Positions 11,734 to 23,536 are shown, counted from the first letter of the stretch. The stretch is DNA of 64,000 nucleotides from Solanum dulcamara (GCF_947179165.1 NC_077238.1:81435757-81499756); one strand, 5' to 3'. Translations and numbers: made by a program. The notes: generated by a model not told the origin, from the letters alone.

Positions 11734-12498
11734 AAGTCGGTCTATTGTTTCATGTGAGCTAAATAATTTTTATTCAAATTAAGTATATTTTTAGTCATTA
11801 TTAAATAATTATTATTTTTCGCTAAAAAATATTCGATGGCTATTTCATCAAGCAAGAATGGTTTAAGTAAATTGGTGACCTAAAGTTAAATCTAAATGGA
11901 GCCTTAAATTTCTAATACATATTTTTTATGAAGTTTATTATAGTCAATTATTTAATCTTTCTTGATACATTGTATCAAGATTTATCAAAAGTCGGTCTAT
12001 TGTTTCACGTGAGCTAAATAATTTTTATTCAGATTAAGGATATTTTTAGTCATTATTAAACAATTATTATTTTTTGCTAAAAAATATTCGATGGCTATTT
12101 CATCAAGCAAGAATGGTTTAAGTAAATTGGTGACCTAAAGTTAAATCTAAATGGAGCCTTAAATTTCTAATACATATTTTTTATGAAGTTTATTATAGCC
12201 AATTATTTAATTTTTCTTGATACATTGTATCAAGATTTATCAAAAGTCGGTCTATTGTTTCACGTGAGCTAAATAATTTTTATACAGATTAGGGATATTT
12301 TTAGTCATTATTAAACAATTATTATTTTTCGCTAAAAAATATTCGATGGCTATTTCATCAAGCAAGAATGGTTTAAGTAAATTGGTGACCTAAAGTTAAA
12401 TCTAAATGGAGCCTTAAATTTCTAATACATATTTTTTATGAAGTTTATTATAGCCAATTATTTAATCTTTCTTGATACATTATATCAAGATTTATCAA
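11734..12498. repeat. Three tandem copies of a 255-bp unit
   Basis: Copies start with AAGTCGGTCTATTGTTTCAC at about 11734, 11989 and 12244, a spacing of exactly 255 bases each time. Each ends with a TTGATACATTGTATCAAGAT palindrome-like phrase. Copies two and three are almost identical; the first differs at a few more sites, for example CATGTGAGCT for CACGTGAGCT. The unit contains no open frame and is AT-rich. The near identity suggests recent expansion. The unit is not recognised as a named element. Confidence 0.95.
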
Positions 12499-12560
12499 AT
12501 TTCTGTTACTCCTTTCCTCTTATATGAAAAGTTTATATTTTCTACAAAATCTACTTGATA

Positions 12561-12563
<3 letters not shown>

Positions 12564-12600
<37 letters not shown>
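12564..12600. repeat. Poly(A) run of 37
   Basis: An uninterrupted run of 37 adenines lies 65 bp after the end of the 255-bp triplicate. It may be the tail of a retroposed sequence or simple slippage. No retroposed body is identifiable next to it. Confidence 0.9.
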
Positions 12601-12604
<4 letters not shown>

Positions 12605-13418
12605 ACAACCTATTATTTTTGTAAAAAAAATGAGGTCCCTCAAATTTAGGGCTAAGGCAATTGCTTTTTTTTTTTAAAGTTGTAGAGCCGACCCTACCGA
12701 CAGATATTTTAATTAGATCAATGAGAAAATAAAAAATATTATGTGGTTATTCTCATTATTTCACAAGAATTTGTTTCCATACAATTAGTTGGTTCGATGA
12801 GAATGAGGTGGAAAAAAATTATATTTTATAACATAATTTTTCATTAATCCGCGACAGAAAAAACATCTATTTCTAATGTTGAGTGAGTTTCTTAATATAA
12901 ATTTCAAATTCCGAATCTACATGCCTCTATGAACTCGTTTTCATTATTTTCTGTAATCTTAGGGACTGTTTGGTTATGGGATAAGCCCAAAGCTAATACA
13001 TAAATAATTTTGATTATTCATGTATTCATTTTATACCATATTTGATTTGCAAATAGGATAAAAGTTATTCATATATTATTTTTGTACATTATTTAATTGG
13101 TAGGTTTCGAAATGTTGTATAAAAGTTATTTAGGTATTAATTTATATGGCGTTTGATTGTGTTTTTTGTAATCCTATATAATTGATACTTACATAACTTA
13201 TAGGAAATTTATGTATAATTTTTGTGAAATAGAAAGTGAAATAAGTTATGTGGGTATTAGTTATGTATTAAAATAATAAATTATACGTTTACATCTATCA
13301 ATTTACTTTTAAACGTATATTAATTCACAACAAATCAAATAATTAATATATATAAAAGAAGCACTACTAAATTTTTTCTTTAAATTTTTTTATCTTGTTA
13401 ATTGCTTAATCCTACAAA

Positions 13419-13473
<55 letters not shown>
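13419..13473. repeat. (TTA)n microsatellite
   Basis: About 18 TTA units without interruption in intergenic DNA. Confidence 0.95.
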
Positions 13474-13474
<1 letters not shown>

Positions 13475-14010
13475 GACAAAAACTCCAAACATCATCACAC
13501 CATTTATTTATACCAAAAATACTAGAACGCCACAACACACTCAAATATGACATTTATTCATCCAAAGATTTCCTTTGAATAATTTCTTACTAGACCGCCA
13601 TACCAATTACTTAATTATTTTTAGTTATTTATTATTTATTTTTATTATTTTTAATTATTAATATTTACTTAATTTTAATGAGTTATATTGGTAGTTATTT
13701 ATTTTAATAAATATAATAAGTATTAGCTCATATTTAGAAATAAAAATTAGCATATTAATTTCTTTCCACCTTTACATAATTAAATTTTGTATAACTAATA
13801 CTTACATAACTAATATCTGTGTAATAAAATCCTACATAACTAGTACTTGCAAAAAAAATTAAGAAAAACTTACACAAAATAGACCCAATTGTGAAACTAT
13901 TTATCCAAATTGGACTTAACTCAAACTATTTATCATTAATAGACTCATCGTCCAAACTATTTACTCTTACCCCTACTTTCTCCCTTTTAATTTCGCAAAT
14001 AATGTCACGC

Positions 14011-14335
14011 TGACGTCAACATCACTGCTATGAAATAATCCTATGTGATATTCCATCGGTATATTGATATCATACCGATATCATATAGAATTGAGTTTAA
14101 TTCTTTGTGATACTCCGTCGGTATATTGATATCCTATCTATATCATATAAGATTCATCATTTTTTTAAGAAATAAAAATAAAACAATTAAGAGAAAATTA
14201 TTAAAATCACAATCTTATTTATTAAACTATAAATTAATAAAAAAATATATTCTTTGTAATACTCTATCAGAATATTGATATTATATCAATATCATATACG
14301 ATTGAGTTTAATTCTATGTGATATAACTTCACGTA
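14011..14335 (+). repeat. Dispersed repeat, copy A (TGACGTCA-bounded)
   Basis: The block starts with TGACGTCAACATCACT and contains several copies of a GATACTCCGTCGGTATATTG-like phrase followed by the near-palindrome ATATCATACCGATATCATAT. A central block, AGAAATAAAAATAAAACAAT followed by an AAGAGAAAATTATTAAAATC-like phrase, is nearly identical to copy B at 43984-44306. Two copies 30 kb apart make it a dispersed family. It has no open frame and I do not recognise the class. Confidence 0.85.
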
Positions 14336-15175
14336 CATTATATATATATATATGTTTCGCGTTAAAACTATGAGAACTAAAACGATTGAATTTTTAGATA
14401 AATTCGACATAAATACTCTGCAACCGCCTTTGAGCACGTAATAATTTGAATTGAAATTAATTAGAAATTATCAAAAGAGAATTGGATGGAAGTTAGCTAG
14501 TACGTAGTTCGATTCATCTGTAATTTACCTAACCACTTTGCATGACCAACAATATTTCTATATATAGAAACAAAAAAGATTTTCAACATTTTTACTAATT
14601 TTTTTTACTGTTATAAAAGGGTCTATATATAAAGTTGAATAAAAATATATTAATTTATTATTTATTTTCACATTAAAATTTATTCCAATCTGATACACGT
14701 GTGTATCGAAATATATAGTAGTAATCAATTAATCAACAATATCTCAAATGAAAAAGTATTTTGTGATTAAAATGGATCCAAAATTTAAAATTTATATATT
14801 TATATATCAATTTCAAATTAATAGTACAAAAAAAGAATTTACATTTCAAATATTTATAAATATTTCAATAATTTTTAATACATATATAAAATTTAGATAA
14901 TAGAAACATATAGTCGGTCCTCTAGATCCGCCTTATTTATATTTTGAGACATGAAATTTGGTATAAACAGTTTGGTTGACTATACATAAATTAACATACT
15001 AGATACAACACTATGTCATAATTACAAGGATAAAAACTCTCCTATTTGGATAATATTGCCCTTAAAAAATAAATCAAAAGCACATATTTCTTTGAAGGAC
15101 TTATAAACCTTGGTAAACATCACTATCTAATACTTATATTAATGTGAAAGAACCAAGTATTGTTATACTTCAGAT

Positions 15176-15788
15176 TCAGGCCAAATCGATAAACCGCATC
15201 AAATCGATAAATCAAATTAAATCGGAAAAAAATCTGACTAGTGGTTTGGTTTGATTTGGTTTAGTGTTTGAAAAAAAAAACCGACCATTATAGGGTTGGT
15301 TTGATTTTAACTAAAAAAAGTAAAACCGAACCCAAATCGATCCGATTATAGATATACTATTTTTAAATTATGTTATACATAAAAATATTTATTAAAATAT
15401 AATTTATAAATATTTTTTAAAAATTTTTCATAATTTTTATTTTCTTTCTTACATTTAGATTTGGACTTGAGAAGCCCATCTAAATAATATACAAAAAAAG
15501 TCATCTTATAAAGTTATATTATAAAGTTAAAACTTCAAACAGTGTTCTGTCTCCATCTTATACATTGATATTTTGTACTAGAACTCTTTTTAAGAAGCAT
15601 TTCTCTGTGTTTTTTATTAGATACTATGAAAAACCCGAGAAACCCGAAAAAAACTGAAAAACCCGAGAAAAATTAATATCGAAAAACCCGACTTTATTGA
15701 TTTGGTTTGGTTTATAGATTTAATAACCCGACACAAATGGTTTGATTTGATTTGTAAAAAATCCGAACCAACCTGATCCATGTACACC
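15176..15788. mobile_element. AACCGAACC-type AT-rich element, degenerate
   Basis: About 610 bases are composed of phrases such as AAATCGATAAACCGCATC, GGTTTGGTTTGATTTGGTTT and AAACCCGAGAAACCCGAAAA, ending CATGTACACCCCTAG. The right edge, reverse complemented, is CTAGGGGTGTACATGG, close to the TAGGGTTGTTCAC end of the better-bounded element at 22303-23001. The same family is therefore likely. The left end is unclear. The minus-strand open frame at 15617-15859 inside it is composition-driven. Confidence 0.5.
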
Positions 15789-16132
15789 CCTAGTTCAGAT
15801 ACGCATAAGCTGATATGAATATTATCATCATAAATATTTTTTAAGAAATCTAACTTCATGCATCAATTTTGAGCTTATTTTTTAAATTAGTAAACTAAAG
15901 CAAATATTTCAAATGACTTATGAGTAATTGAATATTCAAATATTATTTATATTACTTAATAGTATGAAATCATCTTCACTAATTTATGCCTCATTTTTCC
16001 ACCAATAACTATTTTTTGGCAAAACAGTAGATAACCATCCATACCTACTTCCATGTATGACCCAAGAAATAGAACACCCTTTTGTATTTCTTGTGGCCAA
16101 ACTTCCTCCAATCACATCCTTCCACATGTCCT

Positions 16133-16167
16133 CTCCCCACCCCCACCCCAACCCCCAACCCCCCTAG
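16133..16167 (-). other. C-run cluster, minus-strand G-quadruplex candidate
   Basis: Six runs of four to six cytosines (CCCCACCCCCACCCCAACCC and on) lie about 920 bases upstream of the ABCG start codon. The minus strand therefore has a canonical G-quadruplex pattern with loops of one or two bases. A regulatory role is possible but not shown. Confidence 0.6.
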
Positions 16168-16668
16168 GGCAAAAAAACATTTAAAAAAAAATACCAAACG
16201 TGTAGATGTAAAGAATTAGGAGATTTAGGTCACCTTACAACTTATTTCAACTCCATTCCCCTCACCACAATTCAATTATAAACAAATCTTAGGATATCAA
16301 AAACAAAGAATTTGATATGAATTAATTATATACCATGTAGAATCATTATTACTTTATTAGTAATATTTATATATTGCTATAAACAAATATAGGATATACA
16401 ATTAATGTAAATTGATTTTATTATATCAAATATCGAAATTTTAGTTTTTATATATATAAAATTAAGATTACTAAATATTTTTTCTTAAAGAACAGAAAAA
16501 TCTTTAAAAAGAAAAACATATAATATGGACCAAATATAGTCAAAATTTGTGATATCCTTCTATTAAAAGCTAACCCCTACCCCACCATGGCACCATGACC
16601 TATAAGAATTAACTATGTATTATGAACATTATATAAATTAGATATCATCAAGATCATGAATCTTGGTC

Positions 16669-16680
16669 TATATATATAGC
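16669..16680 (+). promoter_or_regulatory. Candidate TATA box of the ABCG gene
   Basis: CTATATATATAGC is the best TATA-like element within the 500 bases before the start codon and would give a 5' leader of roughly 370-380 nt. The leader region is T- and A-rich with no long open frame. The assignment is positional. Confidence 0.45.
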
Positions 16681-17083
16681 AACACATTTAGAAAACAATC
16701 AATATCCCATTGCTTTTCTTGAAGAGAAATACAAAGAATTTTAATAGTGTGGGGGCTTTTACAATTGTTTTAGACAATCTATTGAGTCTTTTTTTTCACA
16801 CACAATTTGCTTACCTACTTTCAATCTACTACATAAGTCTCAAAAAAAAAAAAAACTATATATCAATCACACTACCATAAATTCCCAACAATAGTCGTCT
16901 CATTTCTTGCCATTGTTATAATGTTCTCTCTATAAACATACACCAAAACCTCGAGTTATTATATAATTCGTCGTTTAATAGAGCCTCTCAGTGTCAAAAT
17001 TGAATATTTGGATCGAGTTTTTTTTTTGATAATTTTGAATTACCACTAAAAAAAAGATTTTTATATTGTCAGTGTGATAATAG

Positions 17084-19900
17084 ATGTCGAGGATAGTAGC
17101 GGAAAATATATTGCAAGGGGGAGAAAGTGTACAATTTTATGATCAAAGAGTACAACAAGCCGTGGAGATGTCACAACCCAGCGCGTACTCTTCACCTACT
17201 CTAGGCCAAATGCTAAAGCGCGTAGGAGACGTCAGAAAAGAAGTCACCGGCGATGAAACTCCGGTACACCGGATTCTCGATACCAGTGATACTCAAAGCA
17301 TATCATCTCATTCTCTTCCTTTTGTACTCTCTTTCAACAACCTCACCTACAGCGTAAAAGTCCGCCGGAAAATGAATTTTTCGTCGATACTCCGACGACC
17401 GGTCGCCGGGATTCCCATCACAGCCGCCGCCAGTGATCCACTCTCCGGAGAAAACCTGTTCACGAGTACGAAAGTCCTCCTGAACAACATCTCCGGTGAG
17501 GCACGGGACGGCGAGATAGTCGCCGTTCTAGGTGCATCAGGGTCGGGAAAATCGACCCTGATCGATGGCCTGGCGAATAGGATCGCGAAAGAGAGCTTGA
17601 AAGGGACAATAACTTTAAATGGGGAGCCACTTGATTCGAGATTGTTGAAAATAATCTCAGCATACGTAATGCAAGACGATCTTTTATACCCAATGTTGAC
17701 CGTTGAAGAAACATTAATGTTTGCAGCTGAATTCAGATTGCCTCGTACTTTGTCAAAATCAAAAAAGAAAATGAGAGTACAAGCTTTAATCGATCAGTTA
17801 GGACTACGAAATGCTGCAAAAACTATCATTGGCGATGAGGTACGTAAAGTAATAAAGCTAAAAATTTCGTTATATAAAAAGTAGTCTGTGACGTATAGTA
17901 TAATTTTTTGTCGATGAACTTTTTGCTACAGGGACAAAAGAACAGTACACTAGATTCTCTCTCACACACTTTTACTGTTAATCATACTTTTATCCATAAG
18001 ATTATGTTTAAAAAGTTGGAAAATTTATTTCAAAATAAGTGTTAATTTATTTATCAATATATAGTCCAATATATATTTCGAACTTTAAACTTGAAATATA
18101 AAATTTGATAGAGATAATTTGGTCCACTTTTCATAAAATGTCAAGTTTAAATTTTATGCACAGATCGTACAAATAGTATTTGCTTTATCACATCATGTAT
18201 AAGGTAGAAGTAGAACCTTACAATTGTTTTCGTGTGACACGTATGTTTTGAGTTTAATGCTTGTATTAGTACAGGTTACGGAATGCTTCCCTCTTTAGAT
18301 CACTTATAAGTTAAATTCAATTAACTATAATCTGGTAAAAAGTTTAATGATTGTAGTATTTTTTAACATTTAAATTTACTATTTCGAACAGGGTCATCGT
18401 GGAGTCTCCGGTGGTGAACGACGACGAGTTTCCATTGGAATAGATATTATTCATGACCCCATCATCTTGTTTCTGGACGAACCAACTTCAGGTCTTGATT
18501 CGACTAGTGCATACATGGTGGTGAAGGTTCTTCAACGAATTGCTCAAAGTGGAAGTATTGTTATCATGTCAATTCACCAGCCAAGTTATCGTATTCTCGG
18601 GTTATTGGATCGGATGCTCTTCTTGTCTCGTGGGCAAACGGTTTATAGTGGGTCGCCTATGAACCTTCCACATTTCTTTGCTGATTTCGGTCACCCTATA
18701 CCAGATAGTGAAAATCGGACAGAGTTTGCCCTGGACCTAATTCGTGAGCTAGAAGGGTCCCCAGGAGGGACAAAAAGCTTGGTTGAGTTCAACAAAACAT
18801 GGCAAAATACTAAAAGGAGCCATCAGAATCCCGAAACAGTAACATCTACACATGGATTGTCATTGAAGGAAGCGATTAGCGCGAGTATTTCTAGAGGGAA
18901 ATTGGTTTCTGGTACAACAAGTGATATTCATACTAGTCCTACTTCTATGGTTCCTACTTACGCGAATCCCTTTTGGATCGAAATGCTTGTATTGTCCAAG
19001 AGGTCATTTACGAATTCTTGGAGGGTGCCTGAGTTATTTGGCATCCGTCTAGGGGCAATCGTGGTTACGGGGTTCATCCTAGCTACCATGTTTTGGCAAC
19101 TTGACGATTCCCCTAAAGGGGTTCAAGAAAGGCTTGGTTTCTTTGCGTTCGCGATGTCTACAACTTTCTACACTTGCGCGGACGCGTTGCCCGTGTTCCT
19201 CCAAGAGAGGTACATTTTCATGAGGGAGACAGCTTATAATGCTTATAGGAGATCTTCCTATTGTCTCTCCCATGCTATAGTTTCTTTGCCAGCATTGATC
19301 TTTCTTAGCTTTACATTTGCTGCCATAACTTTTTGGGCTGTAGGTCTTGATGGTGGATTTTCGGGTTTTTTGTTCTATTTCGGGATAATACTAGCCTCCT
19401 TCTGGGCAGGGAATTCATTTGTTACGTTCCTCTCCGGTGTAGTTCCTAGTGTCATGATAGGTTACACCATCGTGGTCGCGATCCTAGCCTATTTCCTCCT
19501 GTTCTCTGGTTTCTTCATGAATCGCGATCGGATTCCACCTTATTGGATATGGTTTCACTACCTATCCCTGGTGAAATATCCTTATGAAGCTGTGTTACAA
19601 AATGAATTTAATGATCCAACAAAGTGTTTTGTCAAAGGGATTCAAATGTTTGATAATTCACCACTTGGAAATGTGTCTAATGAATTGAAGGAAAAATTGT
19701 TGAGTTCAATGAGTAACACATTGAATGTCAAAATTACAAGTTCAACATGTGTGACTACTGGGGCTGATATTTTGGTGCAACAAGGGATTACTGATTTAAG
19801 TAAGTGGAATTGTTTGTGGATTACTATTGCATGGGGTTTTTTCTTTAGGGTTTTGTTTTACTTTAGCTTGTTGCTTGGAAGTAAGAACAAGAGAAGGTAA
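17084..19900 (+). CDS. ABCG half-size transporter (ABCG1/2/6/16/20 clade)
   Basis: Membrane ATP-driven exporter, 754 aa from two exons: 17084-17839 and 18392-19900, with a 552-bp GT-AG intron in phase 0. The nucleotide-binding domain comes first. It has Walker A GASGSGKS at residues 150-157, signature VSGGE at 257-261, Walker B ILFLDE ending at D281-E282, and H-loop H314 in SIHQPS. The C-terminal half carries six hydrophobic membrane segments from about residue 480 and ends GSKNKRR. The order NBD then TMD and the length define a half-transporter, which works as a dimer. The sequence [18 protein letters not shown] and overall similarity place it in the clade that includes Arabidopsis ABCG1, 2, 6, 16 and 20 and potato ABCG1. 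Members of this clade are known for export of suberin or pollen-wall lipid precursors at the plasma membrane. The exact paralogue is not decided by sequence alone; synteny favours ABCG2/ABCG20. The intron separates Walker A from the signature motif. All catalytic motifs are intact. Confidence 0.95.
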
Positions 19901-19974
19901 TGTACTACTACTCAGATCGATCGGAGAGTGAATTCAGAATTTGAATACAGATCGAGTGATCACTCAGAGATGAA

Positions 19975-20420
19975 TCTAGAATTTGAATACAAATCGAGAT
20001 ATATTCATTGTTTTTATGATGGATTTATCTTCGCGAGTGCTAAGGGTTGTGTTTGAATTGTAAACAAGGAAATGTTTGTCTTTTTTTTTGTTGAAGAAAA
20101 AATTATGTTTTTTTTTTCTGTTGAAGTATTTACTCTTTTATTGTAATAGAATAAATGTAATATTTTTTTGACAGTCTAATCAATTGATTATCGTTTCAAA
20201 GTTAAGTCTAGAATTTGAATACAGATCGAGTTCGAGCTTGAGACATAATATACAGCCTCACTACTTCTATGATGGATACATTTTCGCGCTCTAAGGGACG
20301 TTGTGTATGAATTGTTTTTTAAATATTTTTTTTTTGGTAATGTTTTTTTTGATTTATTTTTTCACTTGAAGGTACTCTTTGATTGTATTAAAACAAATGT
20401 ATTTTTTTTTTGACAATTTG
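19975..20420 (+). repeat. Tandem duplication of the ABCG 3' flank, ~232-bp period
   Basis: TCTAGAATTTGAATACA occurs at 19975 and again at 20207. After each come, in the same order, an ATCGAG phrase, TATGATGGAT, TTCGCG, a GTGT-GAATTGT segment, T-runs, a TTGAAGTATTTACTCTTTTATTG-like stretch and a closing TTTTTTGACA. The two copies are diverged by substitutions and short indels. They lie immediately after the stop codon, so both probably fall in or next to the 3'UTR and may offer duplicated poly(A) sites. Confidence 0.8.
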
Positions 20421-20429
20421 ACTAAATTA

Positions 20430-21186
20430 TTCTTATTATTATTATGTCAAAGCTTGTTTGGTGCAAAGTAGTTACTTGCTTGAAGCAAATGAATAGTACC
20501 CATGCCCATGTAGGTCACCAAACTGTTAATGAACTTAAAAAAAACTTTTTGAAAATCTTACATCATAGTTGACATGTAAATCACAAAAGAAAAAAAAATT
20601 AGAAGTAGCTACGAATTTTATTAAATCGCTCGTAGCTAATAGAAATTTTTAAAAATTTATCATTGGCTAAATAGAATTAGTGATAAAATATGTTGTTTAT
20701 CTAGTCGCTAATTCTTATTTTTTTTCAGTAGTATGAATAGAGAAGGTCTAATTAGACAACAATAACAGCTCAAAAACTGTAACTTGTTATAGCTAGAGAT
20801 GAGAAATTAAGAAATTGAGTTTATAAAGTGATTAATAAAATTAGAGAAATGTGTCACTATTCATTTTCATGCATCTTGTTCTAAAAACAATTAATCAATG
20901 TGACAAGCAAAAGCAATTACTATATTTCATCTCAACATTTTAATCGATCTTGTTTTCTTTCAAATCTTCTTGAAAATGGTTCTCTTGAGTCGGAAGTCGT
21001 CTATCTAAAACAATCTATTTACTCTTCAAAGCTAAGGGTTTCGTCTGCATGCATTCATCCGCTCTAAATTCTATTTATAGAATATATTGTTATTGTTATA
21101 CATAATATTATAAAGTATAGCGTGGCGTGACATTTAGCAATCTTTTTTCTAGGCTTTGTAAGGAAACCATAGAATGTACTACATAA

Positions 21187-21232
<46 letters not shown>

Positions 21233-21670
21233 TTTATTTTCATTCTTCTTTGTATTTTATTTTGCATTTATAATTTTCATGATTGTGCCTTTTGGGGGGT
21301 TTGTGGGGTGGGCGTACCCTTGTCTAATATTTATAGAGAAATCAATATTTTATAACTTCACTGAAATATAGTATTTTGTTGGATAAAAAATAATATTATA
21401 GACTTATAGCATACTTAATTATAGTAGTAATATTTACATGTTTGAAACTTTTTAATCATATATATATGTCTATTTATTGTCCACAGTACATTCCAACATA
21501 TATCCCAAAAAAGAATATTTCCAGGCTGGAAACACATGCAATAATTTAGGTTTCTTGTTGGTTTCATTTAACTCATGATTGAAGACAGTAGCGTACGTAA
21601 AATTTTATGTAAATAGTATCGATTTATTATCATAATTCGATTTCGTATGTTGGTTTGAGTTTAGGGCTGT
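20430..21670. other. Gene-free intergenic stretch
   Basis: AT-rich DNA with a (TA)n run at 21190-21229. No exon, transposon end or tandem repeat was recognised. The open frames at 21064-21267 and 21174-21371 arise from the TA run. Confidence 0.5.
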
Positions 21671-21736
21671 AAATATTCTAATTTTACTTTGTCTCAAAAT
21701 AATGTTCAATCAGCCTCATTTCTCGAGCGATTTCGG

Positions 21737-21779
<43 letters not shown>

Positions 21780-21803
21780 AGACAAAGTAAAATTAGAATA
21801 TTT
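21671..21803. repeat. 28-bp perfect inverted repeat around a (TA)n run
   Basis: Bases 21671-21698 (AAATATTCTAATTTTACTTT then GTCTCAAA) are the exact reverse complement of 21776-21803. The 77-bp spacer ends in about 18 TA units. The TTTGTCTCAAAATAA phrase resembles MITE ends of the Stowaway type, so this may be a small MITE whose interior has grown by TA slippage. Flanking duplications were not found. A transcript through it would form a long hairpin. Confidence 0.85.
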
Positions 21804-21991
21804 ATATATATATTTACTCAAAAATGTTATATGGATATGAGAGAGGCGAAATGGTGTATGGTGATGTATATCTTTTTTATCTTTTCAAACTTTATTTGTA
21901 ACTCAATAAAAATGGAGACAACAAAGAAAATAATAGAATAGAAGAATTTTAAACCATTTGGCGATCATATATGTGTCTCAATATTAAAGTG

Positions 21992-22187
21992 ACCAACATG
22001 GATCGTATGTACTGCAGTGGTAGGGCTGCTTCATCCTTAATCAGAGGTCTCGGATTCAATTTCTGGGTATAGAGAAAATCTTGTTAAGAGCATTACCTCT
22101 AAATGAGCCCTACAATGCGTGATTTGAACTTAGTCGGGGCTCCAATACGACTCCAAATACCGGTGGAAGACCAAAGAAAAGAGACTT
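21992..22187 (+). mobile_element. tRNA-derived SINE with 12-bp target duplication
   Basis: The element is 196 bp, flanked by AATATTAAAGTG at 21980-21991 and AATATTGAAGTG at 22188-22199, a 12-bp direct repeat with one mismatch. Near the 5' end GTGGTAGGGCTGC and GGATTCAATTTC resemble RNA polymerase III box A and box B of a tRNA-derived head. The 3' half has GAACTTAGTCGGGGCTCCAA. Relics with the same order of landmarks occur at about 23240-23434 (+), 25480-25675 (-) and 9650-9790. The assignment to a Solanaceae SINE family is by structure, not by a database match. Confidence 0.75.
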
Positions 22188-22302
22188 AATATTGAAGTGG
22201 AAAGTACCTTTATGGCCTTTCTATTCAACAAAATATGTGTAATAGATGAGACTTATTGCACATACGTAGTTACGTACAATGAAAGAAAAAGATACCTGCA
22301 AT

Positions 22303-23001
22303 TAGGGTTGTTCACAGTTTTGGTTAAAATCAAAATTAAATTGAAAATTTAACCAAATCGAATAAAAAAATCGATATTTGGTTTGGTTTGGTTTTAAATT
22401 TGAAAAATCGATAATATTTGATTTGGTTATGGTTATAATAAAAAATAACCGAACCAAACCGATAAATATATACATAAAATTTATAATTATTTATATGTAT
22501 AATATTAGTTTTTCATAAATAATTAAAGATATTTTATATCTTTTAATTATTAATTTAAGATGGTCGAAGTACTTTTGATTATATTATAGATTCTCTAGTT
22601 AGTTTAGTTTAATTATGTAATTTTTTCATTTTAATGGACAAAATTGTTTGTATTTTGAAACCTCTGTTTGACTTGTTCTTTTAAATCTAAACTGCGTTGC
22701 AAGTTTGGTCCACCTGATTTGCCATCAGCATGTCTTTCCCTCAATATACAGCAAAGTTCGTTCTTGTGGGCCGTGAGGAAAAAAGAGCTTCACAAGAAAT
22801 TTGAAGAATATAATGAGAGAATATTTAAATTGTCCCGACTAGTCATAAACCGAAAAATCGAACCAAACCGACAATAACCAAACCGGTGGTTATTATTTTA
22901 CTTGGTTTGGTTATGGTTTTAGACATTTAAAAACCGATTAAATTGATTTGGTTATAATTTTAATCAATAACCGATCCAAATCGAACCATGAACACCCTAT
23001 A
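22303..23001. mobile_element. Non-autonomous DNA element with TIRs and internal unique segment
   Basis: The left end TAGGGTTGTTCACAG and the right end CCATGAACACCCTA are inverted relatives. TGCAAT flanks both sides (22297-22302 and 23002-23007), consistent with a target duplication. Both arms consist of AACCAAACCG/TTTGGTTTGG phrases that face each other. Between them, about 22650-22840 is less AT-rich and open (22668-22877, frame MTCSFKSKLRCKFG...), possibly a captured gene fragment that I do not recognise. The element carries no transposase. A hAT-like class is possible, but the short duplication leaves this open. Confidence 0.6.
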
Positions 23002-23239
23002 TGCAATACCAATTACCAAGTGTAAGGACTAGACTAAACATAACACATACTTATTATAGAACTCAATGAAGTAAATAAAAATTCTTTAATCCAGTACTAT
23101 TTGGTTGATAGATAGATTCCTTACTAGATGAAACCATAATCACATTTTTTAAGACAAAATAAAGAAATTAGATCTAGTTAGGTGTTAAACTACCCTTCCA
23201 AAAAGTTCATCTATTCTCAACCACTCAAACCAAAATAGT

Positions 23240-23434
23240 CACTTAGAATAATCTACATTAGTCCATACAACATAACTCATTCTTAATCAGAAGTCTCATA
23301 TTCAAACTCTCCAGTGTATAGAGTCGTTGTTAGGGAGAGATTTATCCCTTAATGTGGAACTTTCCAGTGTGAATCTGAATTTAGTTGAATCTCAACACGA
23401 ATAACGAACACCAGGTGGAAAACCGAAAAAAAAA
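23240..23434 (+). mobile_element. Degenerate tRNA-derived SINE
   Basis: The landmarks of the SINE at 21992-22187 recur in order: CATTCTTAATCAGAAGTCTC, a TTCAAACTC box B-like phrase, TAGAGTCGTTGTTAGGGAGA, GAATTTAGTTGAATCTCAAC, and a closing GGTGGAAAACCG with an A-run. The left boundary is approximate and no clean target duplication is visible. Confidence 0.6.
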
Positions 23435-23524
23435 AAAGATAACTCAATGATCATAACCTATTTCAACTAAATAAGCTTTAATCCGTATGTAGTTATTAGT
23501 TAGGTAATCTAATCATAAGTTCAC

Positions 23525-23536
23525 CTATAATATATA
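23525..23536 (+). promoter_or_regulatory. Candidate TATA box of the phytocyanin gene
   Basis: CTATAATATATAG lies about 80 bases before the start codon, followed by a GT/GA-repeat leader. Spacing suits a short 5'UTR. Confidence 0.5.

Larger units (their letters stand above)
12601..16660. other. Gene-free AT-rich DNA upstream of the ABCG gene
   Basis: No exon is recognised over about 4 kb. Contents listed separately: a (TTA)n run, one copy of a dispersed repeat bounded by TGACGTCA, an AACCGAACC-type element and a C-run cluster. At 12961 the phrase GGGACTGTTTGGTTATGGGA looks like a MITE terminal repeat, but no partner end was found. The last kilobase before the gene contains no recognisable transposon apart from the C-rich block. 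Confidence 0.5.

Noticed and set aside
12961..13300. Possible MITE starting GGGACTGTTTGG
   Set aside because: No inverted partner end within the next kilobase.
15617..15859. 80-codon minus-strand frame rich in Phe and Ser
   Set aside because: Made from CCCGAAAAACCC-type repeats of a transposon relic.
17460..17714. 84-codon minus-strand frame in the ABCG first exon
   Set aside because: Shadow of a GC-rich coding exon with clear Walker A on the other strand.
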